Shown piece after piece: positions 48,498-57,707 of a stretch of DNA of 64,000 nucleotides (position 1 is its first letter; every line of letters starts with the position of its first letter). The stretch lies in NCBI RefSeq assembly GCF_040196175.1, contig NZ_JBEFNF010000002.1, positions 124,001-188,000 of the forward strand. The letters are read 5' to 3'. The notes below the pieces were generated by a model. It was not told where the DNA came from, ran no database searches, and saw only the letters and a program-made list of their open reading frames with translations. A program made the translations under genes and the position numbers. The stretch comes from Halospina sp040196175. Its GTDB lineage: Bacteria > Pseudomonadota > Gammaproteobacteria > Pseudomonadales > Oleiphilaceae.

Positions 48498-51035
48498 ATG
48501 AGTAAACAGAACCTGATCGTGATCGGGAACGGCATGGTGGGTCATCACTTCCTGGAGCAACTGGCCGAGAGTGGCCACGCTGGCGGGTTCGAGGTGACCG
48601 TGCTGGGCGAGGAGCGCCACATCGCCTACGACCGTGTGCACTTGTCCGAATACTTCCAGGGCAAATCCGCCGACGACCTGGCGTTTTCCACGGCGGACCA
48701 GTACGCGCAGTGGGGCTTCAACCTGCGGCTGGATACCGCGGCGACCGCCATCGACCGGGAGGCGCAGACTCTCACCCTCGATAACGGCGAAACACTTCCT
48801 TATGACAAGATCGTTCTGGCGACCGGTTCCTATCCTTTCGTGCCGCCCATTGAGGGCAACGACCGCGAGGACTGTCTGGTCTATCGAACGCTGGATGACC
48901 TGGACGCCATCCGCGAGGCGGCGTCCCGCGCCAATACCGGCGTTGTGGTGGGTGGCGGCCTGTTGGGGCTGGAGGCGGCTAACGCCCTGCGCGAGCTGGA
49001 TCTGGATACGGCCGTGGTGGAATTTGCGCCCCGGCTGATGCCGGTTCAGGTCGATGAAGAGGGCGGCGGCATCCTGCGCGAGAAGATCGAGGCACTGGGT
49101 GTGCAGGTGCTGACCGGCCGCGCGACCCAGCGCATCGAGGCCGGCACCAACGCGCGTCACCAGATGGTGTTTCAGGATGACCGGCTGTTGGAGACGGACC
49201 TGATCGTGTTCTCCGCCGGCATCCGCCCGCGTGATGAACTGGCGCGGGAGACTGGCTTGACCATGGGTGAACGTGGGGGCGTCGTGATTGACGATCACTG
49301 CTGCACCAGTGATCCCAACGTCCTCGCCATCGGTGAAGTGGCGCTGTGGAACGACAGCATCTTCGGCCTGGTTGGCCCGGGGTACCAGATGGCCAAGGCG
49401 GCCCTGGATACGCTGACCGGGGGCGACCGGGCCTTCACCGGGGCGGACATGAGCACCAAGCTCAAGCTTCTGGGCGTGGACGTGGGCGCTGTTGGCGATG
49501 CCCATGGCAACCAGAACCCAGGAGCGCGTTTCTACCGTTACACCGACGGTATTGCCCAGGAGTACCGCAAGCTGGTGGTCTCTGCCGATGGCAAGCAGCT
49601 TCTTGGGGCCATGCTGGTGGGCAACAACAGCTGGTACGACACCCTTTTGCAGTATGCCCTCAATGGGCTGGAGTTGCCAGACAACCCCGAGTCGCTGATT
49701 CTGCCGGCCAGCGAGGGCGGAGCTCCGGCGCTGGGTGTGGATGCGCTGCCGGAGACCGCCGGCATCTGCTCCTGCCACAACGTTACCAAGGGCGACATCG
49801 TTCAGTGCGTGCATGACGGGTATGCCTCGGTGAGCGATGTTAAGGCCGCTACCAAGGCGGGTACCGGCTGCGGTGGCTGCGCCGGCCAGCTCAAGGAGAT
49901 CGTCGACCACGAGATGGCGGCGCTGGGCATGGAAGTGGACAACAGCGTCTGCGAGCACTTCGCCTACACGCGCCAGCAACTCGAACACATTATTCGCGTG
50001 GAAGACATCCATGACTTCCAAACCCTTCTGAAGCATCATGGCCACGGCCTTGGCTGTGACATCTGCAAGCCGACAGTCGCCTCGATACTGGCCTCCACCT
50101 GGAATGACTATGTCCTGAACCCGGAGCATGTGGGCCTTCAGGACACCAACGATACCTTCCTCGCCAATATGCAGAAGGACGGAACCTTCTCCGTGGTGCC
50201 CCGTGTGGCCGGTGGTGAGATCACTCCGGATAAGTTGATTACGCTGGGTGAGGTGGCCAAGGAATTCGAGCTCTACACCAAGATCACCGGTGGCCAGCGC
50301 GTGGACCTATTCGGCGCCAAGCTCAATGATCTGCCCGCGATCTGGGAGCGTCTGGTGGATGCAGGCTTCGAGACCGGCCACGCTTACGGCAAGGCCCTGA
50401 GGACCGTCAAGAGCTGTGTCGGCAGCACCTGGTGTCGCTATGGTGTGCAGGACAGCGTGCAGCTCGCCATTGACCTTGAACACCGCTACAAGGGCATCCG
50501 CGCGCCGCACAAGATCAAGTTCGGCGTCAGCGGCTGCACCCGTGAGTGTGCCGAGGCCCAGAGCAAGGACTTCGGAGTGATCGCCACGGAGAATGGCTGG
50601 AACCTCTATGTGGCCGGTAATGGCGGTATGCGCCCGCGCCACGCCGATCTCTTCGCCCAGGATCTGGACACCGACGGCCTGATCCGCGCCGTGGACCGTT
50701 TCATGATGTTCTACGTCCGCACCGCGGACCGGCTGCAGCGCACCGCGCGCTGGCTGGAGAATCTGGAAGGTGGCCTGGATTACGTTTACGACGTTGTCTT
50801 CAACGATTCACTGGGGATTGCCGAGGACCTGGATGCGCAGATGGCACGGCTGATCGAGAACTACCAGTGCGAATGGAAAACCACGCTTGAAGACCCCGAG
50901 AAGCTCAAGCGCTTCCGGCAGATGATCAATGAGGACGGCGACGACCCCTATGTCGTGACCGTCGAGGAGCGTGGCCAGCCGCGCCCCGCCACGAATGCCG
51001 AGAAGCTGGAACGTATCCCAGCGGTGAGTGTTTAA
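48498..51035 (+). CDS. nirB: NADH-dependent assimilatory nitrite reductase large subunit NirB
   Basis: NirB reduces nitrite to ammonia in the cytoplasm using NAD(P)H, FAD, iron-sulfur clusters and siroheme. The complete 845-residue protein has the FAD domain (VIGNGMVGHHFLEQL), the NADH domain (VVVGGGLLGLEAANAL), a BFD-type cluster segment (ICSCHNVTKG and TGCGGCAGQLKEIV), and the siroheme/[4Fe-4S] domain with TVKSCVGSTWCRYG and GVSGCTRECAEAQSKDFG. GGAGG lies seven bases before the ATG. It is followed 11 bases later by nirD. Its promoter appears to be the sigma-54 site at 47999. Confidence 0.96.
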   Translation: MSKQNLIVIGNGMVGHHFLEQLAESGHAGGFEVTVLGEERHIAYDRVHLSEYFQGKSADDLAFSTADQYAQWGFNLRLDTAATAIDREAQTLTLDNGETLPYDKIVLATGSYPFVPPIEGNDREDCLVYRTLDDLDAIREAASRANTGVVVGGGLLGLEAANALRELDLDTAVVEFAPRLMPVQVDEEGGGILREKIEALGVQVLTGRATQRIEAGTNARHQMVFQDDRLLETDLIVFSAGIRPRDELARETGLTMGERGGVVIDDHCCTSDPNVLAIGEVALWNDSIFGLVGPGYQMAKAALDTLTGGDRAFTGADMSTKLKLLGVDVGAVGDAHGNQNPGARFYRYTDGIAQEYRKLVVSADGKQLLGAMLVGNNSWYDTLLQYALNGLELPDNPESLILPASEGGAPALGVDALPETAGICSCHNVTKGDIVQCVHDGYASVSDVKAATKAGTGCGGCAGQLKEIVDHEMAALGMEVDNSVCEHFAYTRQQLEHIIRVEDIHDFQTLLKHHGHGLGCDICKPTVASILASTWNDYVLNPEHVGLQDTNDTFLANMQKDGTFSVVPRVAGGEITPDKLITLGEVAKEFELYTKITGGQRVDLFGAKLNDLPAIWERLVDAGFETGHAYGKALRTVKSCVGSTWCRYGVQDSVQLAIDLEHRYKGIRAPHKIKFGVSGCTRECAEAQSKDFGVIATENGWNLYVAGNGGMRPRHADLFAQDLDTDGLIRAVDRFMMFYVRTADRLQRTARWLENLEGGLDYVYDVVFNDSLGIAEDLDAQMARLIENYQCEWKTTLEDPEKLKRFRQMINEDGDDPYVVTVEERGQPRPATNAEKLERIPAVSV

Positions 51036-51046
51036 GGAGGTTTATC

Positions 51047-51415
51047 ATGCATCAATCCGACAACAACTGGATCACCATCGGGCGGCTTTCCGATCTGGTC
51101 GTTGGCTCCGGAGTGGGAGCCCGATACGGCGATCGGCAGGTGGCGGTATTCCTGATACCGCAGCTGGACGATCAGGTCTTTGTGCTCGATAATTATTGCC
51201 CGATTTCGGGTGTAAACATTATTGCCCGCGGCATGGTGGGGGATATCCAGGGCGAACCAGTGGTAGCCACGCCTCTGTATAAGAAGCACTTCTCACTGCT
51301 GGATGGTCGCTGTATCGAGGATGACAGTCACAAGCTAACCACCTATGCCGTCCGTATCGAGGGTGATGAGTTGCAGGTTGCAGCCTCGCGAAAGGAGGCT
51401 GACGCGGCCGCCTGA
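51047..51415 (+). CDS. nirD: Nitrite reductase small subunit NirD (assimilatory)
   Basis: A 122-residue Rieske-like small subunit of NirB. It has the fold's surface motifs (NYCPISGVNIIARGMVGDIQG, VATPLYKKHFSLLDGRCIED) but, like other NirD proteins of this type, lacks the full Cys-His pairs of a true Rieske cluster. A strong AAGGAGG precedes the ATG. It completes the nirBD operon. Confidence 0.92.
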   Translation: MHQSDNNWITIGRLSDLVVGSGVGARYGDRQVAVFLIPQLDDQVFVLDNYCPISGVNIIARGMVGDIQGEPVVATPLYKKHFSLLDGRCIEDDSHKLTTYAVRIEGDELQVAASRKEADAAA

Positions 51416-51518
51416 TGCCGGATTCATGCCCCTATTGATCCTGTTTTGCTGGTAGCGGTGATGTAACATGGCGTGCCCATCTGCGTCACCGCCATCAGAG
51501 CGCTATCAGGAGGGGAAC

Positions 51519-52919
51519 ATGAGCATCCATCTGCCCAGCTTCATCATCATTCTCATCGGGGTGGCTGTCGCCAGCGTTGTGTTTGCTCCCCGTGCCCGGT
51601 CGCTGGACGGTTTCTTCAGGGGAACCAGCGATACGGGAACCGCACCCGGCGTCTGGACGCTGACCCTGTCCCAAGTGACCACCTGGATCTTCGCGCGCTC
51701 TCTTCTCAACGCGGGGATCCTGGGTTATTTCTTTGGCCTGCCCGGGGCGCTGGCCTACACCGCCTACTATGGCTCCTTTCTCACCGGCTGGCTCATCGTG
51801 GACCGACTGCGGTTCCACCATGGTGCAACCAACGTTCAGGGATTCCTTTCCGAGCGCTTCGGTGCCGCGGGGGCCGCCTCTTACAACATGCTGGTTTCGT
51901 TGCGTCTGTTGACTGAAGTGTTCGCGAACCTTCTGGTGGTGGGTATGGTGTTCAGTACCTGGGGCGACGGGGCTGGTGATCTGGCCATTGTTGCGGTTGC
52001 CGGGATCACGCTCGTCTATTCCACAACCGGCGGGCTGCGTGCCTCACTGCGCACCGATGTCTGGCAGGCTGCCTTCCTGGTCGTGGTGATTGGTGTATTG
52101 CTAGTGCTGGTGCTCACCGGGGAGCGTTTCTCGGTCAGCGGCCTTGTAACCGGGGCGAACCAGGATACTGGCCCAGGCTGGATCCTACTCATTGTCGCGC
52201 TTTTACAGGTACTGAGCTATCCCCTGCATGATCCCATCATGATGGATCGCGGTTTCCTGGCAGATCGCGACACCACCCGGCGGAGTTTCCTTCGTGCTTT
52301 CGGTATCTCCGCCCTGTTGATTCTGGCGTTTGGGGTTATTGGTGTACACGCTGGGCAGTTCGCGGCTGATGACGGCGATTTTCTAACCACGTTGGATCGT
52401 CTGCTCGGCGGGCCCGCGATGTTCCTTGTGGGTCTGGCTCTCGTCCTTTCAGCCGTGTCCACTATGGATTCGACCTTCTCCAGTGTTTCCAAGCTGGTGG
52501 TTGTGGATTCCGGTCTGCTGCCGCGCACGCTGGCGAATGGGCGCCGGGCCATGGCCGGGTTCGCGGCGGGTGGCCTGCTGCTGGTGTTCCTTGGAACCGA
52601 TGATCTATACGCGGCGGTGGCGGTCAGCGGTACGGCCTCACTGTTCCTGACGCCGGTTATCGTATTCTGCATCTTTCTGAGCCGACGGGTGGCCGGGTGG
52701 AGTCTGCTCGTGAACGGCGTGACCGCCATTGCGGGTGCCGTGCTCTATTTCCTGGAAGACAGTGGTTACATCACACTGCTGGCGGAACTGACGGGGCTGG
52801 AACACACTTACTCGCACCTTTTGGTGGTCACCATCGGCATCCTTCTGGTCGGGTTCACCGTCTTCAGCCTTGGTCTTCAGCCCGAACGTGATCCGCGTGT
52901 TGGCGATCTGGGGGGATGA
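51519..52919 (+). CDS. Sodium:solute symporter family protein
   Basis: A 466-residue membrane protein of the SSS family with about thirteen helices; VTTWIFARSLLNAGILGYFFGLPGALAYT and the sodium-site region STMDSTFSSVSKLVV support it. The ATG at 51519 has AGGAGGGG five bases ahead; an upstream ATG at 51468 is not needed. The solute is not identifiable. It lies about 100 bases after nirD on the same strand, so it may share nitrogen control, but a separate promoter is equally possible. Confidence 0.85.
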   Translation: MSIHLPSFIIILIGVAVASVVFAPRARSLDGFFRGTSDTGTAPGVWTLTLSQVTTWIFARSLLNAGILGYFFGLPGALAYTAYYGSFLTGWLIVDRLRFHHGATNVQGFLSERFGAAGAASYNMLVSLRLLTEVFANLLVVGMVFSTWGDGAGDLAIVAVAGITLVYSTTGGLRASLRTDVWQAAFLVVVIGVLLVLVLTGERFSVSGLVTGANQDTGPGWILLIVALLQVLSYPLHDPIMMDRGFLADRDTTRRSFLRAFGISALLILAFGVIGVHAGQFAADDGDFLTTLDRLLGGPAMFLVGLALVLSAVSTMDSTFSSVSKLVVVDSGLLPRTLANGRRAMAGFAAGGLLLVFLGTDDLYAAVAVSGTASLFLTPVIVFCIFLSRRVAGWSLLVNGVTAIAGAVLYFLEDSGYITLLAELTGLEHTYSHLLVVTIGILLVGFTVFSLGLQPERDPRVGDLGG

Positions 52920-52946
52920 TGTGACAACCGGAATGCGCCTGCCTTT

Positions 52947-52960
52947 TTGACAAAAATCAA
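52947..52960. promoter_or_regulatory. FNR-type box upstream of ompW
   Basis: TTGAC-AAAA-ATCAA matches nine of ten positions of the FNR consensus TTGAT-N4-ATCAA. It lies 86 bases before the ompW start. E. coli ompW is also FNR-controlled, so the site makes sense, though I cannot point to a convincing -10 box. Confidence 0.65.
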
Positions 52961-53045
52961 ATTCAAAAACAATGAGATAGGTCAAGTTTTGTTGGTGCCG
53001 GCTGGCTTAAACTGTGATCAACATCAACGGCAGGAGCCTTAACCT

Positions 53046-53732
53046 ATGAAACTGAACCCGATTCACCAATCCCTCATCGCTGCCCTTTCCATCACCGCCA
53101 TCGGCGCGGCAGCCCCTGCCGTAGCCTATGATAAGGGCGACACCGTCGTGCGTGGTGGTATTGCCAGTGTGGTGCCTGGTGGGAGCTACTCAGGTGTTGC
53201 TGGTGATAACCTTGATCTCAGAGTTGACCGGGATACACAGGCTGCGGTCAGTCTGAGCTACATGTTCACAGACCATATAAGCTTGGACCTGCTCGCCGCC
53301 ACTCCCTTCGAACACGATATTGAGGCAAGCCAAGCGGGTGGGGCAGCCATTGGTTCCACCAAGCACCTGCCTCCGACGCTCACCGTATCCTGGTTCCCGC
53401 TTTCAGGCATGGATTTTGGTTTTAAGCCCTATGTGGGAGCCGGGCTCAACTATACGACCTTCTGGGACGAGGAGTTGAATAACACCGGCCAGACGGCGAT
53501 TAATGCTATCACCGGTCAGCCCCAAACCAGCATGAACAAGCTGAACTTGGATGATTCACTCGGGTTAGCAGCTCAGGTGGGCGTTGATGTACCGCTGGAT
53601 GATAACTGGAGTGTGGGTGCTGCGGCTTACTACGCGGATATTGAAACGGATGCGGAGCTTAATGGTAATGATATCGGGACCGTCGAGATCGATCCCATGA
53701 TCTACCGCCTCCACGTCGGCTACAGCTTCTGA
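53046..53732 (+). CDS. ompW: OmpW family outer-membrane protein
   Basis: A 228-residue eight-stranded barrel of the OmpW family. It has a signal peptide ending in PAVAYD, repeated amphipathic strands (GAGLNYTTFW and PYVGAG are typical), the family stretch HLPPTLTVSWFP, and an aromatic C-terminus (HVGYSF). OmpW is a small hydrophobic-substrate channel involved in changes between aerobic and anaerobic growth. AGGAG lies nine bases before the ATG. Confidence 0.92.
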   Translation: MKLNPIHQSLIAALSITAIGAAAPAVAYDKGDTVVRGGIASVVPGGSYSGVAGDNLDLRVDRDTQAAVSLSYMFTDHISLDLLAATPFEHDIEASQAGGAAIGSTKHLPPTLTVSWFPLSGMDFGFKPYVGAGLNYTTFWDEELNNTGQTAINAITGQPQTSMNKLNLDDSLGLAAQVGVDVPLDDNWSVGAAAYYADIETDAELNGNDIGTVEIDPMIYRLHVGYSF

Positions 53733-53757
53733 TCCGAGTCTGGCTCACAGACATTGC

Positions 53758-53775
53758 GATGCCAGGGACGGCATC
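53758..53775 (+). terminator. Stem-loop after ompW
   Basis: GATGCC and GGCATC form a 6-bp stem with a six-base loop, followed by CTGCTTTT. It is a moderate terminator candidate for ompW. Confidence 0.5.
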
Positions 53776-53907
53776 CTGCTTTTCGCACTGTCTTTACTGC
53801 CTGCCCATTCCCGCCATCGATGATGCGGTGTACACCCGATCCACAACGATCAAAAATCCCGCGATAACGAGCAGGTGTTACCGCAGGATCCGTGTTCCGT
53901 GCAGCGA

Positions 53908-55152
53908 TCAGCTGGCCTTCAGCGGCTTATGCGCAATATCAGGCTCTTTGCCTTGCAGCATCTGGTTCCAGTAGAACGGGGGCAGCAGGTGTTTCTTGAC
54001 CACCCAGTAGAACCGGGATTCGTTGAAGGGGCTCAGCGGCAGCGTGGGCGTGACCACACCGTCGTACTTGAACTCCGCCAGCATGACCTTGCCGTAGGCG
54101 GTAACCAGTGGGCAGGATGTGTAGCCGTCGTAGGTTGCGGGCAGCGCCTGGTCGTCCAGCTGTGCCAGCAGATTGCGCACGGTGACCGGCGCCTGTTTGC
54201 GCACGGCCGCGGCGGTCTTGGAGGTGGGCAGCGAGCTGGCATCGCCCAGTGAGAACACGTTGGGGTACTGGTTGTGCTGGGTGGTGTTGCGGTCCACATC
54301 CACCCAGCCATCCGCATTGGCCAGCGGGCTCTGCTTCACGAAGTCCGGCGAGGTCTGATGCGGTGTCACATGCAGCAGGTCGAAAGGCTGCTCCACTTCG
54401 GTGGTCTCGCCGTTGGCATCTTTTGTGGCGAAACGGGCGACCTTGCGCTCGGCGTCAACGGCGACCAGATCGTGGCTCAGATTGACGCCGATCGCGTAGC
54501 GGTCCATTACCTTCTGCAGGTGCGGCACGAAGTCCGGCACGCTGAACAGGGCACCAGCGCCGCTGTAGAATTGCAGGTTGCTCTCCGGGCTCAGGTCATT
54601 GCGGCGCAGATGGTCCGCCGCCAGATAGGCGATTTTCTGCGGGGCGCCGGCGCACTTCAGAGGGGGCGGCGGCTGGGTGAAGATGGCATTGCCACCGCGG
54701 AACTGGCGCAGGCACTCCCAGGTGTAGGGAGCGGTATCGGGACTGTAGTTACTGCATACACCATTGCTGCCCAGTGCCTCACGCAGCCCTTCCACGCGAT
54801 CCCAGTCCAGCTTGATGCCGGGCGCGACCACCAGCTGTTGGTACTGCAGCGGGCGTCCATCGTCGAGAGTCACCTGGTTGCTCTCCGGCTCAAATGACGC
54901 CACCCCAGCCTGAATCCAGGTTGCCTGCTCCGGGAGTGTTTCTCTCTGGGCCCGCCGGGTGCTGTCCATTTCGTAGGTGCCACCGCCGACGAGCGTGAAC
55001 GCCGGCTGGTAGTAGTGGACTTCCGAGGGTTCCACCACGGCCACATCCAGCTCCGGGCGTTGGCGGAGCAGGGAGGCGGCCACGGTGGTGCCGGCAGTGC
55101 CGCCGCCGACGACCACCACCTGATGGCTGGGAGAGTTGGGGGTGTTGCTCAT
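53908..55152 (-). CDS. sqr: Sulfide:quinone oxidoreductase-like flavoprotein
   Basis: A 414-residue FAD protein with VVVVGGGTAGTTVAASLL at the N-terminus and the three cysteines expected of a sulfide:quinone oxidoreductase: Cys133 (GVCSNYS), Cys167 (LKCAGAPQK) and Cys347 (TSCPLVTAYGK). It would oxidise sulfide at the inner membrane and pass electrons to quinone; two C-terminal amphipathic helices fit membrane attachment. It resembles the type II (SQR-like, detoxifying) group. It is divergent from ubiU across a 211-bp gap. Confidence 0.88.
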   Translation of the reverse strand: MSNTPNSPSHQVVVVGGGTAGTTVAASLLRQRPELDVAVVEPSEVHYYQPAFTLVGGGTYEMDSTRRAQRETLPEQATWIQAGVASFEPESNQVTLDDGRPLQYQQLVVAPGIKLDWDRVEGLREALGSNGVCSNYSPDTAPYTWECLRQFRGGNAIFTQPPPPLKCAGAPQKIAYLAADHLRRNDLSPESNLQFYSGAGALFSVPDFVPHLQKVMDRYAIGVNLSHDLVAVDAERKVARFATKDANGETTEVEQPFDLLHVTPHQTSPDFVKQSPLANADGWVDVDRNTTQHNQYPNVFSLGDASSLPTSKTAAAVRKQAPVTVRNLLAQLDDQALPATYDGYTSCPLVTAYGKVMLAEFKYDGVVTPTLPLSPFNESRFYWVVKKHLLPPFYWNQMLQGKEPDIAHKPLKAS

Positions 55153-55223
55153 GGGAACCTCTTGCTCGGTTTGCGAGTGTTGTCTGAACGGCGCTTATGA
55201 TATCGCGTTTGTGAGATCATAAT

Positions 55224-55237
55224 TTGATAAAAACAAA
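55224..55237. promoter_or_regulatory. Possible FNR-type site between sqr and ubiU
   Basis: TTGAT-AAAA-ACAAA matches eight of ten positions of the FNR consensus. It sits in an AT-rich part of the gap between divergent sqr and ubiU. An anaerobic signal would make sense for ubiUVT, but the match is only fair. Confidence 0.4.
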
Positions 55238-55363
55238 AATTATAAGTCTTTTTTGGAATATAAAGATCAGACAAATGCATGGTGGAGCCAGTTGACCGAT
55301 TCGGTGGCGACAATACGGGTATAAAGCGATCATGCCGGTTGCCGTCAGCCACCGGAGCCACCC

Positions 55364-56359
55364 ATGGAACTTGTCTGCCCGGCGGGCAGTCTGCCCGCCC
55401 TCAAAGCGGCCGTTGATGCAGGCGCGGATGCGGTTTACATCGGCTTCCGCGACCATACCAATGCGCGTCAGTTCGCGGGCCTCAACTTCACCGAGAGGCG
55501 CATGCGCGAGGGGATGGAGTACGCCCGCAAACGCGGAACCCGAGTGTTCTGTGCGCTCAATACCTATCCCCAGCCGGCAGGCTGGAAGCACTGGACCGCA
55601 ACCCTGGACCGGGCTGTCGATCTGGGCTTTGATGCCCTGATCCTGGCGGATATGGGTCTGCTGGCTCACGCGGCGCAGAAACACCCACAGGTGCCGCGTC
55701 ACCTCTCGGTACAGGGGTCGGCCACCAGCTATGAGGCCCTGCGCTTCTATCACCGCGAGTTTGGCATCAGCCGTGCCGTGTTGCCCCGGGTTCTGTCCAT
55801 GGATCAGGTGCGCCAGGTGGCGGAACATTCCCCAGTGGCGCTGGAGGTCTTCGCCTTTGGCAGTCTTTGCATCATGGCCGAGGGGCGCTGTTACCTGTCG
55901 TCCTACCTGACGGATGAATCCCCTAACACCTGTGGCGCCTGTTCACCCGCGAAGGCCGTACGCTGGGAGGAGAAGGGGGATGAGCTCGAGGCCCGGCTCA
56001 ATGGCGTGTTGATTGACCGGTTCGCCGGTAATGAGCAGGCGGGCTACCCGACGCTTTGCAAGGGGCGATTTGACGTTGAGGGGACGACCTATCACGCGCT
56101 TGAAGAGCCTACCAGTCTCAACACCATGGATCTGCTACCGGAGCTTCACCGCCTGGGCGTGTCCGCGGTAAAAATTGAGGGCCGCCAGCGCAGCCCGGCC
56201 TATACGGGTCAGGTTGCTGGCACCTGGCGGGCAGCGCTGGATCGCATGCAGGCGGATCCGGAGGTCTTTGAACCCGCCCCACAATGGCATCGCAGCCTGG
56301 GCGAACTCTCCGAAGGTGGGCAGACTACATTGGGCGCATGGACCCGGAGCTGGAAATGA
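55364..56359 (+). CDS. ubiU: Oxygen-independent ubiquinone hydroxylase subunit UbiU
   Basis: UbiU, with UbiV, hydroxylates ubiquinone precursors without oxygen, in place of the monooxygenases UbiH/I/F. The 331-residue U32-peptidase-like protein keeps the four cluster cysteines at Cys169, Cys176, Cys193 and Cys232, the same numbers as in E. coli UbiU by memory. MELVCPAGSLPALKAAVDAGADAVYIG opens it as usual. It overlaps ubiV by four bases. Confidence 0.95.
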   Translation: MELVCPAGSLPALKAAVDAGADAVYIGFRDHTNARQFAGLNFTERRMREGMEYARKRGTRVFCALNTYPQPAGWKHWTATLDRAVDLGFDALILADMGLLAHAAQKHPQVPRHLSVQGSATSYEALRFYHREFGISRAVLPRVLSMDQVRQVAEHSPVALEVFAFGSLCIMAEGRCYLSSYLTDESPNTCGACSPAKAVRWEEKGDELEARLNGVLIDRFAGNEQAGYPTLCKGRFDVEGTTYHALEEPTSLNTMDLLPELHRLGVSAVKIEGRQRSPAYTGQVAGTWRAALDRMQADPEVFEPAPQWHRSLGELSEGGQTTLGAWTRSWK

Positions 56360-57255
56360 CGATGAAACTCTCACTGGGCCCGATTCTCTGGTACTGGCCC
56401 CGCCAGGATGTGCTGAACTTCTACGCGGAAGCCGCCGAATGGCCAGTGGATACCGTCTATCTGGGGGAGGTGGTCTGTTCCCGCCGCCGTGATATGAAGG
56501 TGGCCGACTGGGTGGATCTGGGGCGCGACCTGCGTGACTGTGGTAAGGAGGTGGTGCTCTCAAGCCAGACACTGATCGAGTCCGAGGCCGATCTGCGCAC
56601 CCTGCGCCGCATCCGCGACAATGGCGAGTTCCTGGTGGAGGCCAATGATCAGAGCGCGCTTAACATGGTAACGGAAGCCGGCCTGCCGTTTGTGACAGGC
56701 CCCTCCGTGAATCTCTATAACACCGCGACCTTACGGGTTCTTCTGCGCCACGGCCTGAAGCGCTGGTGTCTGCCGGTGGAGTTGAGCCGCGACACCCTGG
56801 CCGATATGCAGTCAGCTCTTGATGACGAAGCCCTGCATGCACCGGTGGAGGTCTTCGCCTGGGGCTTTCTGCCGCTGGCGTGGTCGTCGCGCTGCTTCAC
56901 CGCTCGCTATTACGGCAAGCCCAAGGATCGTTGCGAGTTCGTGTGCCAGCAGCACCCGGATGGTTTGCCTGTTAAGTCCCGGGAAGATCAGGATGTGTTC
57001 CGACTCAACGGCATTAGTACCCTCTCCGGCGCCCGCTATGACCTGATGCGCGAGCTGCCGGACATGCAGCGCCTGGGTGTGGACACTGTGCGCCTGAGCC
57101 CTGAATACGAGGGGATGGGCGAAGTTGTGGCGCGTTTCGATCAGGCACGCCATGGGGTCATGCCGGAGCGTCACCCGCTTCATCTTGCGCAGGCGCCACC
57201 CTGCGATGGCTACTGGTATGGCAGGCCAGGTATGGAGTGGAGTCATAATCCATGA
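56356..57255 (+). CDS. ubiV: Oxygen-independent ubiquinone hydroxylase subunit UbiV
   Basis: The 299-residue partner of UbiU, with LSLGPILWYWPRQDVLNFY at its start and cluster cysteines in EVVCSRRR and SSRCFTARYYGKPKDRCEFVC. I start it at the ATG at 56356, which overlaps the ubiU stop as ATGA and has GGAG about eight bases ahead; the ATG two codons on is an alternative. It overlaps ubiT by four bases. Confidence 0.94.
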   Translation: MTMKLSLGPILWYWPRQDVLNFYAEAAEWPVDTVYLGEVVCSRRRDMKVADWVDLGRDLRDCGKEVVLSSQTLIESEADLRTLRRIRDNGEFLVEANDQSALNMVTEAGLPFVTGPSVNLYNTATLRVLLRHGLKRWCLPVELSRDTLADMQSALDDEALHAPVEVFAWGFLPLAWSSRCFTARYYGKPKDRCEFVCQQHPDGLPVKSREDQDVFRLNGISTLSGARYDLMRELPDMQRLGVDTVRLSPEYEGMGEVVARFDQARHGVMPERHPLHLAQAPPCDGYWYGRPGMEWSHNP

Positions 57256-57707
57256 AACAGATGCTGGATCGCATGGCAAGCACCCTTGTTCCGCTGGTGG
57301 ACACGCGTATGCCCTGGGGGCTCAAGCAGGGGTTGGTGGAGGTCGCAGTGAATCAACTTTTCGCCGAGGCCCTGGCCGAAGGCGATTTCGATGAACTCGA
57401 AGGTCGCGTGCTGCGTCTTGAGCTTGATGACGCTACTACCGGTGTGACCCTGGGTTTGTGGGGTGGTCGGCTGCGCATGGTAGTGCTCACGCCCGAGGCG
57501 ACGATCCGGGGCACCACCGAGGCCTTCCGGCGACTGGCACAGCGCCGTGAGGACCCGGACCGGCTGTTTTTCCAGCGTCAGCTGGTGATCGAGGGCGACA
57601 CGGAACTGGGATTGGCGGTGAAGAACCTTCTGGATGCCGTGGAGTGGCGTATTCCCCTGCTAAGTGGGCCTCCAGGGATCAGCGCGTCTCCGGATGACGC
57701 CGGTTGA
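57252..57707 (+). CDS. ubiT: Ubiquinone biosynthesis accessory protein UbiT
   Basis: A 151-residue SCP2-domain lipid carrier required with UbiU and UbiV for anaerobic ubiquinone synthesis. LFAEALAEGDFDELEGRVLRLELDD and VEGDTELGLAVKNLLDA-like segments match UbiT. It completes the operon and overlaps the convergent DnaJ-domain gene by 29 bases. Confidence 0.9.
   Translation: MKQMLDRMASTLVPLVDTRMPWGLKQGLVEVAVNQLFAEALAEGDFDELEGRVLRLELDDATTGVTLGLWGGRLRMVVLTPEATIRGTTEAFRRLAQRREDPDRLFFQRQLVIEGDTELGLAVKNLLDAVEWRIPLLSGPPGISASPDDAG

Noticed and set aside
48131..48505. A functional small flavoprotein upstream of nirB
   Set aside because: It lacks the FAD-binding N-terminus and everything after the NAD domain, and its tail is unrelated sequence running into nirB.
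48165..50129. 654-codon open frame antisense to nirB
   Set aside because: It mirrors the nirB frame in high-GC codons, its His/Val/Gln-rich translation has no recognisable domain, and nirB is complete and strongly conserved on the other strand.
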